Shown: one piece after another, positions 55,730-64,000 of the stretch
How the letters are laid out: each line of letters opens with the position of its first letter
Numbering within the stretch: position 1 is the first letter of the stretch
From: Oleiagrimonas sp964608595
GTDB taxonomy: Bacteria > Pseudomonadota > Gammaproteobacteria > Xanthomonadales > Rhodanobacteraceae
DNA length: 64,000 nt
Direction: 5' to 3'
Assembly: GCA_964608595.1 (NCBI GenBank)
Contig: CAZSOU010000001.1
Coordinates: forward strand, 1 to 64,000
Translations under genes and position numbers: made by a program
Notes under the pieces: generated by a model
Database searches by the model: none
What the model was told of the DNA's origin: nothing
Seen by the model: the letters and a program-made list of their open reading frames with translations, nothing else

Positions 55730-55747
55730 TCAAGGAAGAACCGACGC

Positions 55748-57820
55748 ATGAGCTTTCGTCTGCAACGCTGGCGCTACCTTGCGCGCCGCGTCCGTGCATC
55801 ACTCGCGCAACGCGGTCTGCGCGGCACATGGCGACGCATCGCGCAAGCATGCAAACGTCGCCCCGCCCAGGACGCGCGGCTGGACCTGCTGCCGCTGAAC
55901 ACCGTATTCGAACCATTCGCGCTGCCGGTCAGCGACGCCCCCGCGGTTTCCGTCATCGTGCCGATGCACGGCAAACTGAAATGGACCTTGGCCTGCCTGC
56001 ATTCCATTGCACGCCACGGAGCCGAGGCGCCGTTCGAAGTCATCGTGGTCGATGACGCCTCACCCGACCAGAGCGTGGCCACATTGCGCCGCATCAAGGG
56101 GCTGCGCCTGCACGAAAATGTCGAAAATCTCGGCTTCATCGGCAGTTGCAATGCCGGTGCAGACCTGGCTCGCGGTCGATTCCTGCTGTTTCTGAACAAC
56201 GACACGCAGGTCACGCCAGGCTGGCTGGATGCCCTGCTCGATTGTTGCCGGAACGAGCCTGACTGCGGCATTGCCGGCAGTCGCCTGGTGTACCCGGACG
56301 GACGGCTGCAGGAAGCCGGAGGCATCGTCTACGCCGACGGCACGTGCTGGAACGTGGGCCGCTTCGAAGATCGCAGCGATCCACGCTATCGCTATCGCCG
56401 CGACGTCGATTACGTCTCCGGCGCTGCATTGATGATTCCGCGCCGCCTGTTCACCAGCATCGGCGGTTTCGATTCTCGCTACGCACCCGCCTATTACGAA
56501 GACACCGACCTCGCCTTTTCCGCGCGCGCAGCAGGCCGTCGCGTGATTTACGAACCGGCCAGCCTCATCGTGCACATGGAAGGCGCCACGTCCGGCACCG
56601 ATGTCTTCGGCGGCGTCAAGCAGCAACAGCAAATCAACCAGCAGAAATTTGCCGACACCTGGGCCGACACGCTGACAGCACAACCGGCTCCCGGTACACC
56701 GGTGGCGCAGATCCTGCACGGCAAGCGTCCGCGTATCCTCATCATCGATACCACCGTGCCGGAACCGGCGCGTGATTCCGGCTCGTTGCGTCTGACCGCC
56801 ATTTTCCATCTGCTGCGCGAGTTGGGCTGGCAAGTCGCATTCCTTCCCGACGACGGTCATGCCGACGAAAACCATGTGAACGCATTGAGCGCGCTGGGCG
56901 TGGAAGTATTGCGTCGCCCGTGGGTGCGCGATGCTTCGACATGGTTGCAACGCAACGCGGAGGCACTGGATGCGGTGATGCTGTGCCGTTGCGCGATTGC
57001 CGACCAGTACCTGCCGCTGGTACGACACCGTGCCCCGAAAGCACGCGTCATTTTCGATACCGTGGATCTGCATTTCCTGCGCGAATCACGCGCCGCCGAG
57101 ATATCCGGCAACGCCGCCCTCACACGACAGGCGGAAGCGTCGCGCCGTCGCGAAACAGCTTTGGTGCAAGCCGCCGACATGACCTTCGTGGTCAGCCCGG
57201 TGGAACGCGACCTGCTAGCCGCCGAAGCTCCCGGCTGTCATGTCGAACTGCTTTCCAACGTGCACGCCGTACACGGTCGCCATGGCGATTTTGCCAGTCG
57301 CAAGGATCTGGTTTTCATCGGCGGCTACAACCATCCCCCCAACGCCGATGCCATGCGCTGGATGGTCACCGACATCCTGCCGCGTATTCGCCGGGACCGG
57401 CCGACCCTGCAACTGCACATCCTCGGCGACGTACCGTCCGAAGCCCGCCACATCCTGCAGGCCGACGGTGTCATCCTGCATGGCCGCGTCGACGATTTGG
57501 CGCCGTGGATGAACACCTGCCGCATTTCCGTGGCGCCACTGCGCTACGGCGCGGGCGTCAAGGGCAAAGTCAACATGGCCATGAGCCACGGTCTGCCAGT
57601 CGTCGCCACTCCCGTTGCCGCCGAAGGCATGCACCTGGTCGATGGCGAAGACGTTCTCATCGCGGAAGACGCCGCGGCATTCGCTGCCGCCGTGCTGCGC
57701 CTCGATGCAGACGAACCCCTGTGGATCAAACTGTCCGACGCCGGACTCGAGAACGTACGCCGCCACTTCTCGTTCGCCGCCGCACGCAATACGCTGCGGC
57801 GAGTGCTGGGGGATAGTTAG
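55748..57820 (+). CDS. Two-domain glycosyltransferase (GT2 plus GT4)
   Basis: A 690-residue protein joining two glycosyltransferases. Residues about 65-330 are GT2: VSVIVPMHGKLKWTLACLHS, VIVVDDASPD, LFLNNDTQVTPGWLDAL, SGAALMIPRRLF and the YYEDTDLAF base motif. Residues about 345-690 are GT4-like: ARVIFDTVDLHFLRESR, LVFIGGYNHPPNADAMRW, ISVAPLRYGAGVKGKVNMAM and SHGLPVVATPVAAEGM. Such enzymes build surface polysaccharides such as O-antigen, but no other polysaccharide gene is adjacent. RBS AAGGAAG lies partly within the element's target duplication. There is no signal peptide; a short basic N-terminus suggests membrane association. Confidence 0.9.
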   Translation: MSFRLQRWRYLARRVRASLAQRGLRGTWRRIAQACKRRPAQDARLDLLPLNTVFEPFALPVSDAPAVSVIVPMHGKLKWTLACLHSIARHGAEAPFEVIVVDDASPDQSVATLRRIKGLRLHENVENLGFIGSCNAGADLARGRFLLFLNNDTQVTPGWLDALLDCCRNEPDCGIAGSRLVYPDGRLQEAGGIVYADGTCWNVGRFEDRSDPRYRYRRDVDYVSGAALMIPRRLFTSIGGFDSRYAPAYYEDTDLAFSARAAGRRVIYEPASLIVHMEGATSGTDVFGGVKQQQQINQQKFADTWADTLTAQPAPGTPVAQILHGKRPRILIIDTTVPEPARDSGSLRLTAIFHLLRELGWQVAFLPDDGHADENHVNALSALGVEVLRRPWVRDASTWLQRNAEALDAVMLCRCAIADQYLPLVRHRAPKARVIFDTVDLHFLRESRAAEISGNAALTRQAEASRRRETALVQAADMTFVVSPVERDLLAAEAPGCHVELLSNVHAVHGRHGDFASRKDLVFIGGYNHPPNADAMRWMVTDILPRIRRDRPTLQLHILGDVPSEARHILQADGVILHGRVDDLAPWMNTCRISVAPLRYGAGVKGKVNMAMSHGLPVVATPVAAEGMHLVDGEDVLIAEDAAAFAAAVLRLDADEPLWIKLSDAGLENVRRHFSFAAARNTLRRVLGDS

Positions 57821-57846
57821 AGCGGCATCATCCGTGTCCGCGGTGA

Positions 57847-57946
57847 GCCTCGGCCGCGTCCATGAAGATGGAACCCAAGCCTTCTTCAGCCAACAAGCGC
57901 TCGACGAATGCGAGGTCGGTTCGCAGTATTGCACCGCGTAGCTGCG
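57847..57946 (-). pseudogene. vgrG relic, frameshifted fragment
   Basis: Matches 62999-63099 inside vgrG (residues about 165-198, region SYTVQYRETDLAFVERLL) on the same strand. By eye there are about 12 substitutions and one missing base over 101 positions. The missing base destroys the frame. It begins 16 bp after the immunity gene stop, so homologous vgrG sequence stands on both sides of the effector-immunity pair. Confidence 0.85.
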
Positions 57947-57962
57947 TTAGCGCATGCCGACC

Positions 57963-59021
57963 TCATTGAGCACCTGAACGGACACGTATGCCTTGAAGGA
58001 AATGATCAAAGTAGGCTGTCACGTCACGTGGACTTCCGAATGATGCCTCGGCATTGCGGCTCGCATGGACAAGCAACTCTACACTCAGGGAGGGCCGTGT
58101 TACGTCGTTCGGTATACCGGGACTTGACCAGTAATACTTGTAAAAGCGTGCTCCATTCAAATCAGGATCGGTTCCAGTAATAGCTACGAAATAGCCCTCT
58201 TGACCGGCCACGCTACGCTCTCCCCGGCCTACTACTTTCATGTCATGAAACTGTGAACTCAACATGGCAATCTCGCGATCCACATTGTCACGCAGTGATT
58301 CGCGAGGCGTCTGAAGAATGTCGCTACTGTCGACCGTGAGGCTCATGTCCTTGTGGGCCGGGTCGTTGACAACCAGCGTCATGTCCTCGCCGATCTCCGG
58401 TTTGCCGACATCGGTGAAGACCCCGCCTACCACGCAGAAGCCCGGCAACTTGGTGTTTTGTTGTGAAATGGTCCTGAAGCGGCTTGCGGTATCAGTCAGT
58501 AAAGCACTGTCACGAGCAAAATCGCGTACACTACTTCCCTCCCGTGTAAACACCCACTCAAGTGCATCGATGAGAGCATAAAGTTTCACCGTCACATCAA
58601 GGCTATCTGGATGCGTGTGATAAGCAATGATTGCCCGCTGTTTGGCACTATCAATGTGCTTGCCAACAAATTGCGTGGGAGACAATGCTTCTGCTGGGTT
58701 CAAGCCGGCAGCTCGCAAAAAAGCGTCATCTCCAGCATCCCTTGTACTTTTTACCGATGAGTATTTGTCTTCCTGCGCATCGACAGCACTAGCAATGTCT
58801 GCAAAACTCGTGACGTGGCCAGTGTTCTCTACCCGAATGCCATGGTACGCAGCATCCATTCGAATTTTTGCGCGCGATGAAACTTGTACAGTAAAGCGAC
58901 CGGCACAAATTGTCTTGGTCGGTATATTGTCATTCATCGCACATGTTCCCTGCATACCCAAACCAAAAATCACCACTCCGAACACTGCTCGACGCCATGT
59001 GGGCATATTTTTCATCGTCAC
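57963..59021 (-). CDS. Type VI effector immunity protein, Tli4-like
   Basis: A 352-residue exported protein: signal peptide (RAVFGVVIFGLGMQGTCA), then a mature part resembling Tli4, the periplasmic immunity partner of Tle4 phospholipases. It has ICAGRFTVQVSSRAKIRMD at its start, a central FCVVGGVFTDVGKP and a C-terminal AGQEGYFVAITGTDPDLNGARFY. The gene follows the effector after 6 bp and is clearly more AT-rich than the flanking genes. It should bind the lipase in the periplasm and prevent self-killing. Start 59021, or ATG 59015. Confidence 0.82.
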   Translation of the reverse strand: MTMKNMPTWRRAVFGVVIFGLGMQGTCAMNDNIPTKTICAGRFTVQVSSRAKIRMDAAYHGIRVENTGHVTSFADIASAVDAQEDKYSSVKSTRDAGDDAFLRAAGLNPAEALSPTQFVGKHIDSAKQRAIIAYHTHPDSLDVTVKLYALIDALEWVFTREGSSVRDFARDSALLTDTASRFRTISQQNTKLPGFCVVGGVFTDVGKPEIGEDMTLVVNDPAHKDMSLTVDSSDILQTPRESLRDNVDREIAMLSSQFHDMKVVGRGERSVAGQEGYFVAITGTDPDLNGARFYKYYWSSPGIPNDVTRPSLSVELLVHASRNAEASFGSPRDVTAYFDHFLQGIRVRSGAQ

Positions 59022-59027
59022 ACCTGA

Positions 59028-60641
59028 TCATAGGACGTCAGCCTCCTGCAACAGTTTGCAGATGCTGTACAACGTAGTTTCTCTTACGCGCTCATTGTTG
59101 AAAGCGCCTTGGTGCTCAAACCCATCCAAGCGAAAGCTTTGCTTGACGCTGCCTCCGCCTTGCAGGTTGGGGGCCTCACCCGAGCATGCCGGCACCGTGC
59201 CGTCGCCGGGCTGGCTTCCCGGCCCCGCAATTTCAAAGGTGATCCCGCCGTACGGGATGATGTTCAAGGTGACTGGATCACTGCCTGAATAAAGCGCATA
59301 GTCCCGAAGGTCTTTTGGCACTTTGAAATCACCGGGCTTGGATGAACTCTCCCAATCCAGTTCGTCCCATGCCGGATAATCGGTGGTGTCAGATCCGTAG
59401 TTCACGTAAGTTTGTGAGTGATAATAGGTTTTCAGCGTATAATGGAACTTACGAGTTGATCGAAGGTTTGGAACATACCCCTTTAACCATGGATCAAGTT
59501 TAAGTCGCTTGTAATGATCAGCCGGATCAATTAAAGAAGGATCAACGAGTCGCCACCAGCGCGTCTTATCCAAATACAATACCGTATACGGGTCACTCGC
59601 ATTTTCTGGTAGCGAAAAAGCCACGTGCTCTCCCAGCTTTGCGCGCAACCAGTTGGCCGGGTACTGCTGGTTTGGCAGCAACTCCATTGCGCCGGGGCTA
59701 TTGGCAAATACGGCAGTGACTTGTGCCGCGTTCCTGCCAAGCACAACGGAGGGCATGCCACTGTAACCACTCCGGCAGTGATGATAGGCGGCTGCCGCGC
59801 CGTTGGCCGGAAGTTCGCCATGCACGATGCCAAGCACTTTTTTACTTGCACCACCGTATGCTTCATGCACGGCGGCACGTGCAACCAGACCGCCCATGGA
59901 GTGGCTGACCAAAATAACCTTGGCACAACTGAAGGGCTTACGTCCATCAACTTCCAGATTGTCCCAATAGTCGGTGATCTCTTGAATCCGTTTTGCAAGG
60001 CGATCCTTTCCCGAAGCACCATTACTTTGGAGCCAGTTGTAACCCACCGCGTGCACAGGACAGTAGAAGTTGTTCCACGCGTGGCTTGACTCCTTTTCCG
60101 TTATCGCCTGGAACGGCTTTTCGGGATTCCAGTTGTCATCATACGCCCCCTTCCCCTCGTATTCTTTCCAGGGCGACTGATCCACACCCGGTGCGGATGA
60201 TCCACACAAATCCGAATTGAGCCGATCATCCAGCCAGCGTAGAAATTCGCCATATGAAAACTTCGATGGCCCGCCCCAACCCCGTTTCTCCGCGGCGTCG
60301 GCATCGGGCACTGTGGCACTAGGGCCCGGAAAATTACCGCGCTCGTCCACCTCGCACTCGGTGTAACGCAACTTCTTTTGGCGCGTGGAGGCCTGGCGGA
60401 AGGCCCACTGAAGCGCGAGAGAGCCTTTCGAGCTGACGTTCCAAACGGACTCTCCGGTGTGCTTGTTACACAAGTTCGAACCCATGATGCCTGGCACAAA
60501 GACCACTGGTACCACGGTGTGAGGGAGTGCTTTGCACTGTGCACGCACTCTGTTGCCGGTGGACGAAGTGATGGTCTTTGCAACAGGAACGCCGTCCGGG
60601 CCGAGGGTAGTGGGAATCAGGCGCGTCGTCTCTTCTGACAT
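59028..60641 (-). CDS. Type VI lipase effector, Tle4-type phospholipase
   Basis: A 537-residue alpha/beta hydrolase of the LCAT/PGAP1-like class. It has VVFVPGIMGSNL at residues 46-57, a nucleophile elbow VILVSHSMGGLVARAA with Ser248, a probable catalytic Asp480 in PGDGTVP and His510 in FEHQGAF. The arrangement matches Tle4 effectors such as P. aeruginosa TplE, which degrade membrane phospholipids in rival cells. No signal peptide, as expected for VgrG-delivered cargo. RBS AAGGAGAT before ATG 60641; it begins 13 bp after vgrG and is followed by the immunity gene. Base composition is lower in GC than vgrG. Confidence 0.9.
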   Translation of the reverse strand: MSEETTRLIPTTLGPDGVPVAKTITSSTGNRVRAQCKALPHTVVPVVFVPGIMGSNLCNKHTGESVWNVSSKGSLALQWAFRQASTRQKKLRYTECEVDERGNFPGPSATVPDADAAEKRGWGGPSKFSYGEFLRWLDDRLNSDLCGSSAPGVDQSPWKEYEGKGAYDDNWNPEKPFQAITEKESSHAWNNFYCPVHAVGYNWLQSNGASGKDRLAKRIQEITDYWDNLEVDGRKPFSCAKVILVSHSMGGLVARAAVHEAYGGASKKVLGIVHGELPANGAAAAYHHCRSGYSGMPSVVLGRNAAQVTAVFANSPGAMELLPNQQYPANWLRAKLGEHVAFSLPENASDPYTVLYLDKTRWWRLVDPSLIDPADHYKRLKLDPWLKGYVPNLRSTRKFHYTLKTYYHSQTYVNYGSDTTDYPAWDELDWESSSKPGDFKVPKDLRDYALYSGSDPVTLNIIPYGGITFEIAGPGSQPGDGTVPACSGEAPNLQGGGSVKQSFRLDGFEHQGAFNNERVRETTLYSICKLLQEADVL

Positions 60642-60654
60642 CTCGCTTATCTCC

Positions 60655-63591
60655 TTATGCTCTGCCCAACAAACGGATGCTCAACTCTTCCATGCCCTGT
60701 CCGTTTTGTACGGTGGCCCACCCGTCACTATCGGTGACACCCCGAATTTTCGCGCCGTCAGCACGTACGTACTCGTAATGGTGGTTCACCGCCGGTGTTT
60801 TGCCGTCACGCAAGGTCACACGCACTCGCTCATCAAACTTCGGCTCACGCCAACCATTCATCTCGCGTGACAAGTGCGTTCCACCCACCATCTTGTGATT
60901 GCCCGCCTTGATGCTCAGTTTGCCGGGCGCACCAAAGGTGATGTTGCCGTTTTCGATGTGGATGTAGGCGCCTTGTTCGGTGGCGATACGGATGACCTTT
61001 TTCGCGGCCAAGTCGATGGCCGCGTCGGTGGAAACGAGTTCAAGGCCGTCTTTGCTGCGCAGCTTCAGCGTGTCGTGCTGGGCCTGGACATCCATTTCAC
61101 CCCGACCGGCCGTGAGGTTGAGGCCGACGCCTTTGGCGCCTTGCGCGCCGGCGACGAGGCCGATGCCCTGGTTGGCGTGCAGGCGCAGTTGTTCGGCGAC
61201 ACCGAGGTTGATGTGCCGGCCGCTGCCGAGATTCAGGGTTTCGCCGGCGCTGTGATGCAGCGACTGGCCGGCGATGCTGACGATGCCGGCGCGACCGGCG
61301 AGTGTGGTGACGGCATCGCGGCTGTGCGGGATGGCGCCGCCCGGTTCGGCGTCGGCATAGTTGTCCCCCGTGACTGTGTGGGTGACGCTTTCGCGGAGTG
61401 CCTTGAGCGGCGCGGCCTTGTCGCTCAGTGCGCTTTGATCGCTTACGATGGTGCCTTCATGCCCGGCCAGCGGCATCGTCTGGTGTGTCCTGGCCGCGCC
61501 GCTCAGCGTTTGCGCCAGTTGGACGTGCTGGTTGAGCAGCGCACCGACGGCATTGGCGTCGGCGGCGGGCTCGTGGGTGTTGCCCGCCCATGTGGTCAGC
61601 AACAGACCGCGTCGGCCGCGTATGCTGCCGTAACCATCGCTTCGCAGTTCCAGCCCGATGCCGCGGAAGCTGCCTCGGTAGTTGTCTTGCTGATGGACGA
61701 GGTGGCCCAGGTTGAGCTGACTGGCGGCCTGGCTGCTGGCAAACTGGATGCGGCCTTGCCGGTCCGTGTCGTCGAACACCAGTTGATTGTGACCGGCGCC
61801 GTCGAAACCCCGGGTCTTGATGCCGGACAAGGCGGCCGCGTTGGCGTGGGCGGCGTTGCCCGCGCCCTGGCCGTGCCAGGCGGGGCTGTGACCGCCGCCG
61901 AGATTGCCCTGCGCGCTGGCGCGTTGATCGTTGGCCTGGGCATAGGCGCTGCCCTCGGGCGTGGCTTCACCCGCACCGGGCGTGGGCGCGATGCCGGCTT
62001 CACCGTAGCCGTTGTACAACGCGCCGGTGATCACGGGACGATCAATGTCCCCGTCGAGAAAACTCACCAGCACTTCCTGGCCGATGCGCGGCAGAAACTG
62101 CGCACCATGGCCCTGACCAGCGTAGCGTTGCACGCAGCGCAGCCAGCAACTGGCGCCGTGCTCCATCCAGTGGAAGCGGACCTTCAGGCGGCCACGTTTG
62201 TCGGTGTGGAGCGGACCGGCGGCGCCCGGCGTGGTTTCGCCTTCCGGACCGACGACGATGGCGGTTTGCGTGCCCGGCGCGGTCGAACGCGGGTTCAGAC
62301 GCGTGCCATGCTCGTCTGCCAACACCGGACGCCATGGGCGTGCGGCGTCGACCGCTTCGAAGTGTTGTGCGTAGCCGGTGGTTTCGGCGCGCGCCCACAG
62401 CGACATGATGGCGGCGCGGGTATCGGCCGTTGCCCATGACTCGACATCGGCAGGGGCGTTGAAAACCGCCTCGCCCAGATGATCGCGCGCGGCGTGCCGT
62501 ATCGACGCCGGCAGATTGTTGATGCCTGCTTCCGTGAGCCGCGTCCACAGGAAGCTTTCGGGCATCGCCATCTCCGCGACCTGCAGAGGTGATTGCGCCA
62601 CGCGAAATCGCGTACCGACACGTGCGCCACGCACGCTGCCGCGACCGACCCAGTGTTGCTGCAACGTTTCATGCGCCTCGGCGGCGAGTTGCGCGTAATG
62701 CGCCGCTTCGCGGCTGTCGGCAAACGCGTACGCGCCGACAGGATCGTAACTTTCCCCGCCCTTTCCGCCTTGCACCGGCACCTGCGCACTGATGGCGGCC
62801 ATGGCCTTGTAGTCCCAGCTGAGTTGCGTGACGGATGAGGGCCCCATGACACCTTCCCGACCCAGCGCCTGGATGGCATCGCTGGCCTCCGTGGCGGCGG
62901 CACGATGGAAGCGAATGCCCTCCGGGCTCCCGGCCGAGCGCATATCTTCGGGGAGCTGTCCGCTGTCGGCGAAGATCACCAGTGTGTGTCCGGACGGCGC
63001 CTCGGCGTCGTCCACGAAGGTGTAACCCAGACCTTCTTCGGCCAACAGGCGCTCGACGAATGCGAGATCGGTTTCGCGGTATTGCACCGTGTAGCTGCGC
63101 GGACGCACCGCAGCGAGCCATTGGCGCGCGTCGGACGTGATTTTCCAGGCTCCGTAGTCACGATAGTCGGCAAACACTTCCGCGACGATATCGAGCACGG
63201 AGCGTTCCTGGAAAATGCGGCTGTGGCGGCCTTCGCCCAGCAGCCACAACCACGGCACCAGCATCAGACGGTAGCGCGCCAGGCTGCCATCGGCGCCCAG
63301 CAAACGAGCTTCGCGCACCAGACCACTGTGTGGTGTGCGCGTGCCGTCGGCTTGCGTGGTATGCAGGGTGAGCGTCTGACCCAACATGGCGTCCAGCGAC
63401 AGGTCGGCCTCGTTGGACAAGGCATCGATGGTGATTCCCCCGCACGTGGATAGTGCTGATTCCGCATACCAGCGCTCGACCTGCAGTGCGTCGAACAGCG
63501 GCGGACCTTCGAGAGTGTACAGGCGGTTCGCATCGGACAAACGTGCCGGCGCCAGATGCGCGAAAGCACTCGCAAGCATGGGCGTGTTCAT
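60655..63591 (-). CDS. vgrG: Type VI secretion spike protein VgrG with C-terminal cargo-binding extension
   Basis: A 978-residue spike protein. Residues 1 to about 420 are the gp27-like base (FDALQVERWYAESALSTCG, RSYTVQYRETDLAFVERLLA). The gp5/OB region follows (TDKRGRLKVRFHWMEHGASC, YAGQGHGAQFLPRIGQEVLVSFLDGD), then DUF2345 (GYGSIRGRRGLLLTTWAG, DVQAQHDTLKLRSKDGLELV). After the beta-prism there are about 60 extra residues (FDERVRVTLRDGKTPAVNHH to LSIRLLGRA) that look like a transthyretin-type domain. This probably docks the Tle4 encoded next. Start 63591 has a strong GGAGGAGAT ribosome-binding site. No other T6SS structural gene is in the window. Confidence 0.95.
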   Translation of the reverse strand: MNTPMLASAFAHLAPARLSDANRLYTLEGPPLFDALQVERWYAESALSTCGGITIDALSNEADLSLDAMLGQTLTLHTTQADGTRTPHSGLVREARLLGADGSLARYRLMLVPWLWLLGEGRHSRIFQERSVLDIVAEVFADYRDYGAWKITSDARQWLAAVRPRSYTVQYRETDLAFVERLLAEEGLGYTFVDDAEAPSGHTLVIFADSGQLPEDMRSAGSPEGIRFHRAAATEASDAIQALGREGVMGPSSVTQLSWDYKAMAAISAQVPVQGGKGGESYDPVGAYAFADSREAAHYAQLAAEAHETLQQHWVGRGSVRGARVGTRFRVAQSPLQVAEMAMPESFLWTRLTEAGINNLPASIRHAARDHLGEAVFNAPADVESWATADTRAAIMSLWARAETTGYAQHFEAVDAARPWRPVLADEHGTRLNPRSTAPGTQTAIVVGPEGETTPGAAGPLHTDKRGRLKVRFHWMEHGASCWLRCVQRYAGQGHGAQFLPRIGQEVLVSFLDGDIDRPVITGALYNGYGEAGIAPTPGAGEATPEGSAYAQANDQRASAQGNLGGGHSPAWHGQGAGNAAHANAAALSGIKTRGFDGAGHNQLVFDDTDRQGRIQFASSQAASQLNLGHLVHQQDNYRGSFRGIGLELRSDGYGSIRGRRGLLLTTWAGNTHEPAADANAVGALLNQHVQLAQTLSGAARTHQTMPLAGHEGTIVSDQSALSDKAAPLKALRESVTHTVTGDNYADAEPGGAIPHSRDAVTTLAGRAGIVSIAGQSLHHSAGETLNLGSGRHINLGVAEQLRLHANQGIGLVAGAQGAKGVGLNLTAGRGEMDVQAQHDTLKLRSKDGLELVSTDAAIDLAAKKVIRIATEQGAYIHIENGNITFGAPGKLSIKAGNHKMVGGTHLSREMNGWREPKFDERVRVTLRDGKTPAVNHHYEYVRADGAKIRGVTDSDGWATVQNGQGMEELSIRLLGRA

Positions 63592-63837
63592 GCCAATCTC
63601 CTCCCTGATGAATGTGGAACCGACCGTCCGACCACCTTGCTCCATCATGTCATGTGCGGAGCGATTCCATCGGCGGTTGCTTCATGATTGGGCGCGATTC
63701 TAGCATGGGTTGTAAGCCCTGCAGACAATGCATGGTTCACATTTCGGGCGCAACGCGGGCCCCGAAGTCGGATGTCGGATCGCCATCCGACAAAACACGC
63801 GGCGCTATTTAGGGGACGGCTGGCGACCGAATTCGAT

Positions 63838-63999
63838 CTACTCGCCCAAATCCCTGGCAACGGACTTGATGCGCGGAGCATCCGGTGCAAGTTTGCGTGC
63901 CGCCTTCAGCGCCTTGAGCGCAGCGATGCGGTTGCCTTCATCCATGCTCGATCGGGCGCGATCGAGCCAGGCATTGGCCAGTTTCCGGTTCAGCGCATC
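63838..63999 (-). CDS. C-terminal end of a helical-repeat protein (cut by window edge)
   Basis: The last 53 codons of a gene entering from the right: WLDRARSSMDEGNRIAALKA, then ARKLAPDAPRI and a stop TAG at 63838-63840. The pattern of Ala-rich helices with a PDAP turn suggests a TPR-like tail. The protein cannot be named from this piece. A 246-bp region without genes separates it from vgrG. Confidence 0.6.
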   Translation of the reverse strand, partial: DALNRKLANAWLDRARSSMDEGNRIAALKALKAARKLAPDAPRIKSVARDLGE

Positions 64000-64000
64000 G

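Noticed and set aside
57821..64000. A complete type VI secretion gene cluster
   Set aside because: Only vgrG with its effector and immunity genes is present; no tss/hcp/clpV genes are visible, so this is an orphan vgrG cassette as far as the window shows.

Overview
The window looks like chromosomal DNA of a GC-rich gammaproteobacterium of the order Xanthomonadales (Xanthomonadaceae/Rhodanobacteraceae type). The reasons are the nudJ-mnmA-hflD order, HflD itself (a gammaproteobacterial protein), class 2 PyrD, E. coli-type MurB, an Ivy-type lysozyme inhibitor and uniformly G/C-rich third codon positions. The genus cannot be read from the sequence. Most of the window is core chromosome on both strands; the clearest foreign segment is the type VI secretion cargo at the right end.

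0-9 kb: tail of infA, clpS-clpA (N-end-rule proteolysis), nudJ-mnmA-hflD (tRNA 2-thiolation and neighbours), a membrane MutS-like ATPase and a ClC-type anion transporter. 9-15 kb: a sugar phosphate operon whose first gene joins phosphoglucose isomerase in frame to a ROK/polyphosphate-glucokinase-like kinase domain, then gnd and zwf. No 6-phosphogluconolactonase gene is present. 15-25.4 kb: aconitase A with a divergent OxyR-like regulator that lacks the redox cysteines, a DUF4097 protein, fadD, a PilZ protein, scpA-scpB-rluB and an ArsC-like reductase.

25-35 kb: an omega-amidase/aminotransferase pair, tRNA-Arg(CCU), an orphan asparagine-synthase-like protein without the glutaminase cysteine, an ALDH7-type dehydrogenase, an SDR, a 47-residue membrane protein, pyrD and murB. 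35-50 kb: a membrane diguanylate cyclase, glutathione peroxidase, a fosmidomycin-resistance-type efflux pump behind a strong terminator-like hairpin, a Bax-inhibitor-type membrane protein, an Ivy-like lipoprotein, an FKBP isomerase, an enoyl-CoA hydratase, a YhiN flavoprotein with a DUF1684 protein, and mutL-amiC-tsaE-nnr with divergent queG.

50-64 kb: an MFS transporter, PBP1B with a small lipoprotein, and a two-domain glycosyltransferase. Then comes a type VI secretion cassette on the minus strand: vgrG (with a C-terminal extension), a Tle4-type phospholipase effector and its Tli4-type periplasmic immunity protein. The effector and immunity genes are visibly more AT-rich than their surroundings. 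Just beyond the immunity gene lies a 100-bp frameshifted relic of vgrG in direct orientation, so related vgrG sequence brackets the cargo.

Three copies of a small palindromic element (A at 25.5 kb, B at 44.1 kb, C at 55.6 kb) share inverted ends and 4-bp flanking duplications, consistent with a miniature transposable element. REP-like palindromes lie beside two of the copies. Start codons were chosen from family alignment remembered by eye and from ribosome-binding sites; no database search was run.
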